Of a stretch of DNA of 64,000 bases, positions 9,441 to 17,772 are shown one piece after another; position 1 is the stretch's first letter, and each line of letters begins with the position of its first letter. Source of the DNA: Burkholderiaceae bacterium (GTDB taxonomy: Bacteria; Pseudomonadota; Gammaproteobacteria; Burkholderiales; Burkholderiaceae_E); NCBI GenBank assembly GCA_016710525.1, contig JADJVQ010000035.1, forward strand, positions 10,520-74,519, written 5' to 3'. The translations under genes were made by a program, and so were the position numbers. The notes under the pieces were generated by a model. That model searched no databases and was not told the DNA's origin. It saw only the letters and a list, made by a program, of their open reading frames with translations.

Positions 9441-10550
9441 TCAGCTCTGCATCGATTTGCGGTGGCGGTGGATGCTCATCAGCAGGCCGGCGCCCAGCGC
9501 CAGCGTGACCATCGCCGTGCCGCCGTAGGACATGAACGGCAGCGGCACGCCCACGACCGGCAGGATGCCCGAGACCATGCCCATGTTGACGAAGGCATAG
9601 GTGAAGAAGATCAGCGTGAGCGAGCCGGCCAGCAGCCGCATGAATTCATTGGCGGCCTGGGCGGCGATGATCATGCCGCGGCCGATCAGTGCCAGGTACA
9701 GGGTCAGCAGCACCAGGTTGCCGACCAGGCCGAACTCTTCCGAGAACACCGCGAAGATGAAGTCGGTGGTTCGCTCCGGGATGAACTCCAGGTGCGTCTG
9801 GGTGCCCTGCATGAATCCCTTGCCCCAGACCCCGCCGGAGCCCACCGCGATGGTCGACTGGATGATGTGAAAGCCCTTGCCCAGCGGGTCCGAGGTGGGG
9901 TCGATCAGCGTGAGCACCCGCTGGCGCTGGTAGTCGTGCATCTGCGACCACATCAGCGGCGCGGCCGCCGCGGCGGCGACCGCCACTCCTCCGATCACCC
10001 GCCAGCTCAGTCCGGCCAGGAAGATGACGAAGCCGCCCGCGCCCAGCACGAGCAGCGCGGTGCCCAGGTCGGGCTGGCGTGCGATCAGGGCTACGGGGAT
10101 CAGCAGCAGCAGCGCCGCGATCGTGAAGTCGAACCACCGCAGCGCGCCTTCGCGCCGCTGGAAATACCAGGCCAGCATCAGCGGCATCGCGATCTTCAGC
10201 AGCTCGGACGGCTGCACCCGGCCGAAGCCCAGGTTCAGCCAGCGCCGGGCGCCTTTGGACACATCGCCGAACAGCGCCACCGCGATCAGCAGCAGCAGGC
10301 CCAGCACATAAAGCGGCACCGCCGATCGCATCATCCAGTTCGGCGGCAGGTTGGCCGCCACGAAGAGCACCACGAACGCCACCAGCAGGTTGCGGACATG
10401 GCCGTCGAAGCGGCCGCTGAAATCGAAGGCCGCCGAGTACATCGTGATGATGCTCAGTCCGACCAGCATCGCGAGGATCAGCGACAGCATCGGATCGAAG
10501 ACCAGCACGTGCGCCCGCACGCGCTGCCACAGCTGCACGAGGCCCTTCAT
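9441..10550 (-). CDS. rodA: Rod shape-determining peptidoglycan glycosyltransferase RodA
   Basis: 369 residues, a SEDS-family membrane protein. The ATG at 10550 overlaps the PBP2 stop codon (ATGA). About ten membrane helices are visible. Conserved SEDS features are 'GRVQPSELLKIAMPL', 'ARQPDLGTALLVL' (with the functional Asp), 'TDFIFAVFSEEFG' and 'LPFMSYGG'. It polymerises lipid II during lateral wall growth together with PBP2, encoded immediately upstream. Last gene of the mreBCD-mrdA-rodA cluster. Confidence 0.96.
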   Translation of the reverse strand: MKGLVQLWQRVRAHVLVFDPMLSLILAMLVGLSIITMYSAAFDFSGRFDGHVRNLLVAFVVLFVAANLPPNWMMRSAVPLYVLGLLLLIAVALFGDVSKGARRWLNLGFGRVQPSELLKIAMPLMLAWYFQRREGALRWFDFTIAALLLLIPVALIARQPDLGTALLVLGAGGFVIFLAGLSWRVIGGVAVAAAAAAPLMWSQMHDYQRQRVLTLIDPTSDPLGKGFHIIQSTIAVGSGGVWGKGFMQGTQTHLEFIPERTTDFIFAVFSEEFGLVGNLVLLTLYLALIGRGMIIAAQAANEFMRLLAGSLTLIFFTYAFVNMGMVSGILPVVGVPLPFMSYGGTAMVTLALGAGLLMSIHRHRKSMQS

Positions 10551-12517
10551 GGCGTGCGCTTCGGTTCGCCGGCCGCGCCCTCGGCGGGCGGTACCGGCTC
10601 GGGCTCGACGCTCTCGGGCACGTCGCGCAGGTCTGGCTCGGCCTCCGGCGGGACGCGTCGCGCACTCCCCGGTGCCTCCTTCGGCAGGCGGCCCAGCAGG
10701 TGATAGTCCAGCACCTTGCGGGCGATCGGCGCCGCCGCCTGCGCGCCGAACCCGCCGTTCTCGACGATGACCGCCACCGCCAGGCGCGGCGCCTCGGCCG
10801 GCGCGAACACCATGTACAACGAATGGTCGCGATGCCGCTCGGCGATGCGGCGGGCGTCGTAGCGCTCGTTCTGGCGGATGCCGATCACCTGTGCCGTGCC
10901 GGTCTTGCCGGCCGCGGCGTATTCGGCGCCCGCGAACGCGACCCGGCTGGTGCCGAAGCGGTTGACATCGACCATGGCGGACTTGACCAGCGCGAGGTGC
11001 TCGGGACGCAGGTCGATTCTCCGCGGCGCAGGCAGCTCGATGGGCTGGCGCTTGCGGGTGACCGGGTCTTCGAGATAGCGCACCAGATGAGGCTTGTTCA
11101 CGATGCCGTTGTTGGCGAGCGTCGCGGTGGCGTGCGCCAGCTGCAGGATCGTGAAGGCGTTGGCGCCCTGGCCGATTCCGATGGACGGGGTCTCGCCAGG
11201 AAGCCATTTCTGCTTGAACCGGCGCATCTTCCAGGCGCTTGACGGCAGGATGCCGGTCACCTCGTTCTCGAGGTCGATGCCGGTCAGCTGGCCGAAGCCC
11301 CAGGGCACCATGAAATCGTGGATGGTGTCCACGCCCATGTCGTAGGCGACGCGGTAGTAGTAGGTGTCGCTGGAGACGACGATCGACTTGTGCAGGTTGA
11401 CGCTGCCGTGGCCGCTGGGCACCGAGTCGCGGAAGCGGTGGGCACCGAGCTGGAAGTAGCCCGGATCGGGGTACTGGGTATCGGGCGCGCGGGCGCCGGT
11501 GGTGAGCGCCGCCATCGCCATGAACGGCTTGTAGGTCGAACCGGGCGGGTAGGTGCCGCGCAGCGGCCGATTGAGCAGCGGCTTGTCCGGGTCCTCGTTC
11601 AGCGCCTGCCACGACGGCGGGTCGATGCCGTCGACGAACAGGTTGGGATCGAAAGTGGGCTTGGACACGAACGCGATGATCTCGCCGGTGGCCGGTTCGA
11701 TCGCCACCAGCGCGCCGCGTCGATCGCCGAACCATTCTTCGACCAGGCGCTGCAGCTTCAGGTCGATCGACAGGATCAGATTGGCGCCCGGCTGGGCGGC
11801 CGTGCGCGACAGCGAGCGCACCGTGCGCCCGCCCGCCGAGACCTCGATCTCCTCGGCGCCCGCGGTGCCGTGCAGCGTCTCCTCGTACGACAGTTCGACG
11901 CCGGTCTTGCCCATGTGGCTGGCGCCGACGTAGTTGGAGGCCCGGTCGGCCTCTTCGAGGCGGCGCTTGTCCTCGACCGAGATCCGCCCGATGTAGCCGA
12001 TCACATGGGCTGCGGACTCGCCCTGCGGGTAGGTGCGCGCCGAACGGGCGCGGATTTCGACCCCGGGGAATCGGAATTTCGCGACCGAGAACTTGGCCAG
12101 CTCTTCATCGCTCAAGCGGGTGCGGATCGGGATCGAATCCCAGTTGCGAGAGTCTTCGAGCAGCCGTTTGAAGCGGCGACGATCGCGCGGTGCGATCTCG
12201 ATCAGCTTGCCCAGGTCGTCGATCGTGCGCTCGAGATCGCCGACCTGGTTGGGGACGATTTCCAGGGTGTAGACCGACAGGTTGTCGGCCAGCAGCACGC
12301 CATGGCGGTCGTAGATCAGGCCGCGCTGCGGGGGCACCGGCACCAGCGCGATCCGGTTGTCCTCGGCCTGCGCATTGAAGTCTTCGTGGCGCAGCACCTG
12401 CAGCCAGACGAAGCGCGTCAGCAGCATGCCGAAGCACAGCAGCACCAGCACCCAGGCGAGCCCCAGACGGATGCGGATGCGCCGCAGTTCGTGTTCGGCG
12501 TCGCGGACTTCGATCAT
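10547..12517 (-). CDS. mrdA: Peptidoglycan D,D-transpeptidase PBP2 (MrdA)
   Basis: 656 residues. The start MIEVRDAEHE was chosen because it is followed at once by the single membrane anchor (about 18-36). A dimerisation domain follows ('PQRGLIYDRHGVLLADN' near 63-79). The transpeptidase domain has the active-site STYK with nucleophile Ser327, an SSD motif at 382-384 and the KTG motif in 'AAGKTGTAQV'. The C-terminal tail is rich in Pro, Glu and Arg. It cross-links wall strands made by RodA. It starts 26 bp after mreD. Confidence 0.96.
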   Translation of the reverse strand: MIEVRDAEHELRRIRIRLGLAWVLVLLCFGMLLTRFVWLQVLRHEDFNAQAEDNRIALVPVPPQRGLIYDRHGVLLADNLSVYTLEIVPNQVGDLERTIDDLGKLIEIAPRDRRRFKRLLEDSRNWDSIPIRTRLSDEELAKFSVAKFRFPGVEIRARSARTYPQGESAAHVIGYIGRISVEDKRRLEEADRASNYVGASHMGKTGVELSYEETLHGTAGAEEIEVSAGGRTVRSLSRTAAQPGANLILSIDLKLQRLVEEWFGDRRGALVAIEPATGEIIAFVSKPTFDPNLFVDGIDPPSWQALNEDPDKPLLNRPLRGTYPPGSTYKPFMAMAALTTGARAPDTQYPDPGYFQLGAHRFRDSVPSGHGSVNLHKSIVVSSDTYYYRVAYDMGVDTIHDFMVPWGFGQLTGIDLENEVTGILPSSAWKMRRFKQKWLPGETPSIGIGQGANAFTILQLAHATATLANNGIVNKPHLVRYLEDPVTRKRQPIELPAPRRIDLRPEHLALVKSAMVDVNRFGTSRVAFAGAEYAAAGKTGTAQVIGIRQNERYDARRIAERHRDHSLYMVFAPAEAPRLAVAVIVENGGFGAQAAAPIARKVLDYHLLGRLPKEAPGSARRVPPEAEPDLRDVPESVEPEPVPPAEGAAGEPKRTP

Positions 12518-12543
12518 GGGGCGGGCGGCATGACGGATGGCCG

Positions 12544-13065
12544 CTAGAGCGGCCGGTTTTCGTCGCGCTCGACGGCGCGTCGCTGTGGCGCCAGCAGCAG
12601 CGCTTCGGCCAGCGGCCACAGCAGCGCGGTGCTGACGCTGGCCATCAGGAAGCTCCAGCCGGGAAAGCCGCTGCCGACCGCCGCGCGCACCAGCAGCGCG
12701 GCGCATTGCGCGCCCAGCAGCAGCGGCAGCACGTGCAGCATGCGCCCCAGGGCGCCGAACCACGGCACGCGCCGGTGCAGGCTGATCGCGCCGTACGACA
12801 GCAGGCTGTAGAACAGCGCGTGTTCTCCCAGCAGGGCGGCCTCGTGGATGTCCATCAGCAGGCCGAACAGGAACGCGATGCCGATGCCGACCTTGCGCGG
12901 CTGGTGGACATTCCAGAACACCAGCACCAGCGCCAGGAAGTCGGGCACCCAGGCGAGCCGCCCCCAGGGCAGCACGTTCAGTGCGAAGCCCAGCGCCAGC
13001 GTGAAGGCGATGAACGCCCGGTTCGCCGGCAGCAGGAGGTACTCGGTACGCTGCACCTGGGTCAT
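12544..13065 (-). CDS. mreD: Rod shape-determining protein MreD
   Basis: 173 residues with about five membrane helices, no soluble domain and the family segment 'FLFGLLMDIHEAALLGEHAL'. MreD is an inner-membrane partner of MreC in the elongasome. The gene follows mreC by 16 bp and precedes mrdA by 26 bp, so it is in the same operon. Identification rests on position plus hydrophobic pattern and the family segment. Confidence 0.92.
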   Translation of the reverse strand: MTQVQRTEYLLLPANRAFIAFTLALGFALNVLPWGRLAWVPDFLALVLVFWNVHQPRKVGIGIAFLFGLLMDIHEAALLGEHALFYSLLSYGAISLHRRVPWFGALGRMLHVLPLLLGAQCAALLVRAAVGSGFPGWSFLMASVSTALLWPLAEALLLAPQRRAVERDENRPL

Positions 13066-13081
13066 GGCGGATCGATGCGGG

Positions 13082-13990
13082 TCATGAGGGGTCCGACTTG
13101 GGCTTGCGCTTGCGATTGTCTGCCGGTGCTTCGGACGGCGGCGGCGGCAGCGCCTGGCGATCGACCAGCAGCACCAGCATCAGACGGGAGCGGTCGATGG
13201 CGGCGGTCGGCTCGATCAGCACCCTGCCGAAGATGCCCGACGTGCCGGGCGCCTCGAGGCGGGCCACCTTGCCGACCGGCAGGCCGGGCGGGTAGACCCC
13301 GTCCAGTCCCGAGGTGACGACGCTGTCCCCCGCCTTGATGTCGCTGCTGGCGGCCAGGAAACGCAGGTCGAGCAGGCCGTCGTTGCCGCCGCCGAATGCG
13401 ATGGCCCGCTGCCCGGTGCGCTGCAGTTCGACCGGCAGCGTGGCATTGCGGTCGGTCAGCAGCGTCACTTCGGACGACAGCGGCAGCACCCGGGTGATCT
13501 GGCCGATCACGCCGCGCGCGTCGATCACCGGCTGGCCAGCCAGCAGGCCGTGCTGCAGCCCCTTGTCGAGCACCAGGCGCCGCGAGTAGGGGTCGCGGGT
13601 GTCGTACAGGACCTCGGCGATGACCGAGGGGATCGCGGCACGCTCGCGGGCGCCCAGCAGCTCGCGCAGGCGCTGGTTCTCCGCGCCGACCTGCTCGGCC
13701 TGCAGCAGCGCGCGCGAATTGGCGATCTCCAGTCGGTGCATCTCGGCGTTTTCGGCGCGCAGCCGATCGACGCCGGTCAGGTATTCGCGGCCCAGGGACA
13801 GCGCGTCGCGCGGCACCAGCAGGGCCCGCTGCAGCGGGTAGAGCATCGTGCCGACGCCCTGGCGCAGCGCGGCGAGCGCACCCAGGCGCGAGTCGACGAC
13901 CAGCAGGACGACCGCCAGCGCGGCGAAGAATGCCAGGCGGGCGTGGGCTGATGGCCCCTGGTTGAAGAACGCCGGCGGGCTGCGATCCAT
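13082..13990 (-). CDS. mreC: Cell shape-determining protein MreC
   Basis: 302 residues: short cytoplasmic N-terminus, one membrane helix (about 18-36), a coiled-coil around 70-115 ('LRAENAEMHRLEIANSRALLQ' region, shown here only in part), then the MreC beta domains with 'VIDARGVIGQI', 'LLTDRN', 'VVTSGLDGVYPPGLPVG'. It is the periplasmic scaffold that activates PBP2/RodA. The Pro/Arg/Lys-rich C-terminus is variable in the family. It starts 64 bp after mreB. Confidence 0.95.
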   Translation of the reverse strand: MDRSPPAFFNQGPSAHARLAFFAALAVVLLVVDSRLGALAALRQGVGTMLYPLQRALLVPRDALSLGREYLTGVDRLRAENAEMHRLEIANSRALLQAEQVGAENQRLRELLGARERAAIPSVIAEVLYDTRDPYSRRLVLDKGLQHGLLAGQPVIDARGVIGQITRVLPLSSEVTLLTDRNATLPVELQRTGQRAIAFGGGNDGLLDLRFLAASSDIKAGDSVVTSGLDGVYPPGLPVGKVARLEAPGTSGIFGRVLIEPTAAIDRSRLMLVLLVDRQALPPPPSEAPADNRKRKPKSDPS

Positions 13991-14054
13991 CGTTCGGTCG
14001 GCTGCGCCGCAAGGGCGCTAGCCGGGATGCCTTCGGGTTGCGGTGCGACGGATG

Positions 14055-15098
14055 CTACTCGCTCGTGAAGATGGTGCCGAGCTTGTCCATGCGTTCGAGG
14101 GCCATGCCGCAGCCGCGGACCACGCAGGTGAGGGGATCTTCGGCCACCAGAACCGGCAGGCCGGTTTCTTCCATCAGCAGGCGGTCGAGGTCTCGCAGCA
14201 GCGCCCCGCCACCGGTCAGCATGATGCCGCGCTCGGTGATGTCGGCGCCCAGCTCCGGCGGCGTCTGCTCCAGGGCGATCTTCACGGCCGAGACGATCTG
14301 GTTCAGGGGATCGGTCAGCGCTTCGAGGATTTCGTTGGAGGACACCGTGAAGCCGCGCGGAATGCCTTCCGACAGATTGCGCCCCTTCACTTCCATCTCG
14401 CGGACCTCGGAGCCCGGGAAGGCCGATCCGATCGTCTTCTTGATGTTCTCGGCCGTCTGCTCGCCGATCAGCATGCCGTAGTTGCGGCGGATGTAATTGA
14501 CGATGGCTTCGTCGAACTTGTCGCCGCCGACCCGGACCGATCCCTTGTAGACCATGCCGCCCAGCGAGATCACGCCTACTTCGGTCGTGCCCCCGCCGAT
14601 GTCCACCACCATCGAGCCGGAGGGCTCCGACACCGGCAGCCCGGCGCCGATCGCCGCGGCCATCGGTTCTTCGATCAGGTAGACCTGCGAGGCGCCGGCG
14701 CCCAGCGCCGACTCGCGGATGGCGCGGCGTTCGACCTGGGTCGAGCCGCAGGGCACGCAGATGATGATGCGCGGGCTGGGCGAAAACAGCCGGCTCTCGT
14801 GGACCATCTTGATGAACTGCTTGAGCATCTGCTCGGTGACGGTGAAGTCGGCGATCACGCCGTCCTTCATCGGTCGGATGGCCTCGATGTTGCCGGGCAC
14901 CTTGCCCAGCATCTGCTTGGCGTCGGTGCCGACCGCGGCGATGGTTTTCTTGCCGCTCGGGCCGCCTTCCTGGCGGATGGCGACGACCGAGGGTTCGTCC
15001 AGCACGATGCCCTTGCCGCGCACATAAATGAGCGTGTTGGCAGTGCCCAGGTCGATGGCCAGGTCAGTGGAGAAGTATTTGCGAAAGAGCCCGAACAT
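14055..15098 (-). CDS. mreB: Actin-like rod-shape protein MreB
   Basis: 347 residues, the same length as typical MreB. It begins MFGLFRKYFSTDLAIDLGTA, with the phosphate-1 loop 'DLGTANTLIY', phosphate-2 'VVDIGGGTTEVGVISL' and adenosine motif 'LTGGGALLRDLD'. The N-terminal 'MFGLFRKYF' amphipathic stretch contacts the membrane. It polymerises under the inner membrane and directs elongasome movement. First gene of the cluster, transcribed away from gatC. The frame is open further upstream, but the N-terminus matches the family at this ATG. Confidence 0.97.
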   Translation of the reverse strand: MFGLFRKYFSTDLAIDLGTANTLIYVRGKGIVLDEPSVVAIRQEGGPSGKKTIAAVGTDAKQMLGKVPGNIEAIRPMKDGVIADFTVTEQMLKQFIKMVHESRLFSPSPRIIICVPCGSTQVERRAIRESALGAGASQVYLIEEPMAAAIGAGLPVSEPSGSMVVDIGGGTTEVGVISLGGMVYKGSVRVGGDKFDEAIVNYIRRNYGMLIGEQTAENIKKTIGSAFPGSEVREMEVKGRNLSEGIPRGFTVSSNEILEALTDPLNQIVSAVKIALEQTPPELGADITERGIMLTGGGALLRDLDRLLMEETGLPVLVAEDPLTCVVRGCGMALERMDKLGTIFTSE

Positions 15099-15279
15099 GT
15101 CGGTTCCGTGGATGTCTGGGTGGGGGCGTCGCGGGACCGTCCTGGCGCCAGCCCCGGCGAGGGCCTGTGTGATGGCCTGGCGGGGTGGTCTCGGGGCGGG
15201 CGCCGGAGCGGCCTGGGGGTGGCCAATCTGGGCCGTTTCGCGCCGTCTCGAACAGCGCGGGAAGTCGCGGATCATACCG

Positions 15280-15285
15280 TATAAT
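15280..15285 (+). promoter_or_regulatory. Candidate -10 box for gatCAB
   Basis: A perfect TATAAT lies 44 bp upstream of the gatC start in the 230-bp divergent gap between mreB and gatC. This is notable in DNA of this GC content. No good -35 box is visible at the expected 16-18 bp spacing. On the opposite strand TATGAT overlaps the same AT-rich island and could serve mreB. This is a sequence match only. Confidence 0.5.
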
Positions 15286-15328
15286 CCCGCCCCCTCAGCC
15301 CCGAACCGAGCACCTGCTCCGAACCTCC

Positions 15329-15616
15329 ATGTCCCTGACTGCCGATGATGTCGCCCGCCTTGCCATTCTGGCGCGGCTCGAGCTCTCCGCGCAGGAGGCC
15401 AAAACCACCCTGTCGCAGCTCAATTCGGTCTTCGACCTGATCGGGCAGCTGCAGGCGGTCGACACCGCCGGGGTCGAGCCCATGACCCATCCCATCGCCA
15501 TGGGCCTGCGCCTGCGCGAGGACCAGGTGACCGAATCCGACGCGCGCGAGCAGTACCAGCAGGTTGCGCCGGCGACCGAGCAGGGGCTGTACCTGGTTCC
15601 CCGAGTGATCGAGTGA
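15329..15616 (+). CDS. gatC: Aspartyl/glutamyl-tRNA amidotransferase subunit C
   Basis: 95 residues beginning MSLTADDVARLAILARLEL, the usual GatC N-terminus, and ending with 'YLVPRVIE'. GatC wraps around GatA and stabilises the complex that amidates Asp-tRNA(Asn) and Glu-tRNA(Gln). The upstream open frame in the divergent promoter region is not part of the gene. It is 4 bp ahead of gatA. Confidence 0.95.
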   Translation: MSLTADDVARLAILARLELSAQEAKTTLSQLNSVFDLIGQLQAVDTAGVEPMTHPIAMGLRLREDQVTESDAREQYQQVAPATEQGLYLVPRVIE

Positions 15617-15620
15617 TCCG

Positions 15621-17078
15621 ATGAGCCTGCACACCCGTCCGGTCGGCGAACTGCGCGAAAAGCTCGACAGCGGCGCGCTCAGTGCCGTCGAGCTCGCCCA
15701 GTCGTTCCTGGCCCGCATCGAATCCAGCACCCTGAACGCGTTCATCGACGTGCGGCCCGATCTCACGCTCGCGCAGGCCGGCGCCGCCGACGCGCGCCTG
15801 GCCGCCGGCGAGCGCGGCCCGCTGCTGGGCATCCCGATCGCCCACAAGGACATCTTCGTGACCCGGGGCTGGCGCTCGACGGCGGGCTCCCGGATGCTGG
15901 CCGACTATGTCAGCCCGTTCGACGCCAGTGTCGTCACCCGGCTGCAGGCGGCTGGCGCGGTCTGCCTGGGCAAGACCAATTGCGACGAATTCGCCATGGG
16001 TTCGGCCAATGAAAACTCTTACTTCGGGCCGGTGCGCAATCCCTGGGATCCGAAGGCCATTCCCGGCGGGTCCTCGGGCGGTTCGGCGGCCGCGGTGGCG
16101 GCCGATCTGGCGCCGCTGGCCACCGGCACCGACACCGGCGGCTCGGTGCGCCAGCCGGCCTCGATGTGCGGCATCACCGGAATCAAGCCCACCTATGGCC
16201 GGGTCAGCCGCTTCGGCATGATCGCGTTCGCCTCCAGCCTGGATCAGGGCGGCGCGATGGGCCGCTCGGCCAGTGAGTGCGCACTTCTGCTTTCCGCTAT
16301 GTCCGGGTTCGATGAGCGCGATTCGACCAGCATCCAGAAGCCGCCGGAAGATTTCGGTCGCGAGCTCGACCGGCCGCTGGCCGGGCTGCGCATCGGCCTG
16401 CCTCGCGAGTTCTTCGGCGACGGTCTGGCCGCCGATGTGCGCGCGCCGATCGACGCCGCCCTGGCGGAACTGCGCGCCCAGGGCGCCGTCACGGTCGACG
16501 TCTCGCTGCCGCGTACCGCGCTGGCGATCCCCGCGTACTACGTGATCGCGCCCGCCGAAGCGTCGAGCAATCTGAGCCGCTTCGATGGCGTTCGGTATGG
16601 CCACCGCGCCAGCCATTACACCGACCTGGCCGACATGTATGCGCGCACCCGGGCCGAGGGATTCGGCCCGGAGGTCAAGCGGCGCATCCTGGTCGGCGCC
16701 TACGTGCTGTCCCATGGCTACTACGACGCCTACTACCTGCAGGCCCAGAAGCTGCGCCGCCTGATCGCCGACGACTTCAGCACGGTGCTGGACTCGGTCG
16801 ACGTCATCGCCGGTCCGGTGTCGCCGACCGTGGCGTGGAACCTGGGCGAACACAGCGACGACCCGGTGCGCGACTACCTGGCCGATATCTTCACGCTGCC
16901 GGCCTCGCTGGCCGGCCTGCCCGGGCTGTCGATGCCGGTCGGCCTGGGCGCCGGCGGCCGGCCGGTGGGCATGCAGCTGATCGGCCGGGTGTTCGACGAA
17001 GCGCGCCTGCTCAATATCGCCCATCGGTATCAGCAGGCCACCGACTGGCACACCCGGCGCCCCGGAGGCGCGTCCTGA
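15621..17078 (+). CDS. gatA: Aspartyl/glutamyl-tRNA amidotransferase subunit A
   Basis: 485 residues, full length for the amidase-signature family. The catalytic elements are visible: Lys in 'IAHKDIF' (about 75), the Gly/Ser-rich 'GGSSGGSAAAVAADL' and the 'GTDTGGSVRQPAS' segment carrying the Ser-cisSer-Lys triad serines. It hydrolyses glutamine and passes ammonia to GatB. Its TGA overlaps the ATG of the next gene (a lipoprotein) by one base. Confidence 0.96.
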   Translation: MSLHTRPVGELREKLDSGALSAVELAQSFLARIESSTLNAFIDVRPDLTLAQAGAADARLAAGERGPLLGIPIAHKDIFVTRGWRSTAGSRMLADYVSPFDASVVTRLQAAGAVCLGKTNCDEFAMGSANENSYFGPVRNPWDPKAIPGGSSGGSAAAVAADLAPLATGTDTGGSVRQPASMCGITGIKPTYGRVSRFGMIAFASSLDQGGAMGRSASECALLLSAMSGFDERDSTSIQKPPEDFGRELDRPLAGLRIGLPREFFGDGLAADVRAPIDAALAELRAQGAVTVDVSLPRTALAIPAYYVIAPAEASSNLSRFDGVRYGHRASHYTDLADMYARTRAEGFGPEVKRRILVGAYVLSHGYYDAYYLQAQKLRRLIADDFSTVLDSVDVIAGPVSPTVAWNLGEHSDDPVRDYLADIFTLPASLAGLPGLSMPVGLGAGGRPVGMQLIGRVFDEARLLNIAHRYQQATDWHTRRPGGAS

Positions 17079-17710
17079 TGCGCGCGTCGGCCGGACTGCG
17101 TGCGCGAACGCTCGCGGCGGGGCTGCTGGTTCTTGCACTGGCCGCCTGTGCGCTGCCGGGCGAGCGCCCGCCAGCCCCGATCGCGCCAGCGACCTCCAGC
17201 GCCGCGGCGCCGGGCAGTCTGCCGCCGGCTTCGGGCAGCCTGGCCCCTGGGGCTGCGGCCCCGGGTGTGGCGGGCGCTGCCGCCGCGCCGTCCGGCCCGC
17301 TGGCGGCGGCACGGCCGCCTGGCGGGCGTGGCCGACCGGCGCCGATCGCCGACCGGCGCATCGATCTCGACGGCCGCTGCGCGCAGGCAGAAGAAGACGG
17401 ATTTCGCGAAGATGCCAGTCTGCTGGTGCGCGACAACGAAGTCCGATCCCTGGCCTGGCAGCTCTGGGTCGGCCGCAAAGGCAGCTGCCGGTTCGACCAC
17501 GCCGATTTCCGCCAGACGCGCAGCGCGCCGCACATCGAGCTGCTGGCACGCGATGGCAGCGGCTGCAAGCTGATGGTCTGGCAGGATCCGCGCCGCATCA
17601 CGCTGGCCCACGCCGGGTGCCAGAAGCGATGCAGCGGCGGCATCTACGATCAGGCATGGCCGGTGATGTTCGATCCGAAGTCAGGCGCTTGCGCCCGGAC
17701 CGACCGTTGA
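17078..17710 (+). CDS. Putative lipoprotein encoded between gatA and gatB
   Basis: 210 residues starting at an ATG that overlaps the gatA stop (TGATG). There is a lipoprotein signal with lipobox LAAC (Cys24), then about 75 residues of low-complexity Ala/Pro/Gly linker, then a compact C-terminal domain (about 95-210). That domain contains five cysteines, 'LVRDNEVRSLAWQLWVGRKG' and 'CQKRCSGGIYDQAWPV'. I do not recognise the domain. Cysteine spacing suggests a disulphide-stabilised periplasmic fold. Codon use is like the neighbours. Its position inside a tRNA-amidotransferase operon is unexpected. Confidence 0.75.
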   Translation: MRASAGLRARTLAAGLLVLALAACALPGERPPAPIAPATSSAAAPGSLPPASGSLAPGAAAPGVAGAAAAPSGPLAAARPPGGRGRPAPIADRRIDLDGRCAQAEEDGFREDASLLVRDNEVRSLAWQLWVGRKGSCRFDHADFRQTRSAPHIELLARDGSGCKLMVWQDPRRITLAHAGCQKRCSGGIYDQAWPVMFDPKSGACARTDR

Positions 17711-17772
17711 TACGGGTGGCCGCTGCGGCGCACCCAGCCCATCCAAACGGCGAACCAAGCGAGGCAACCGCA

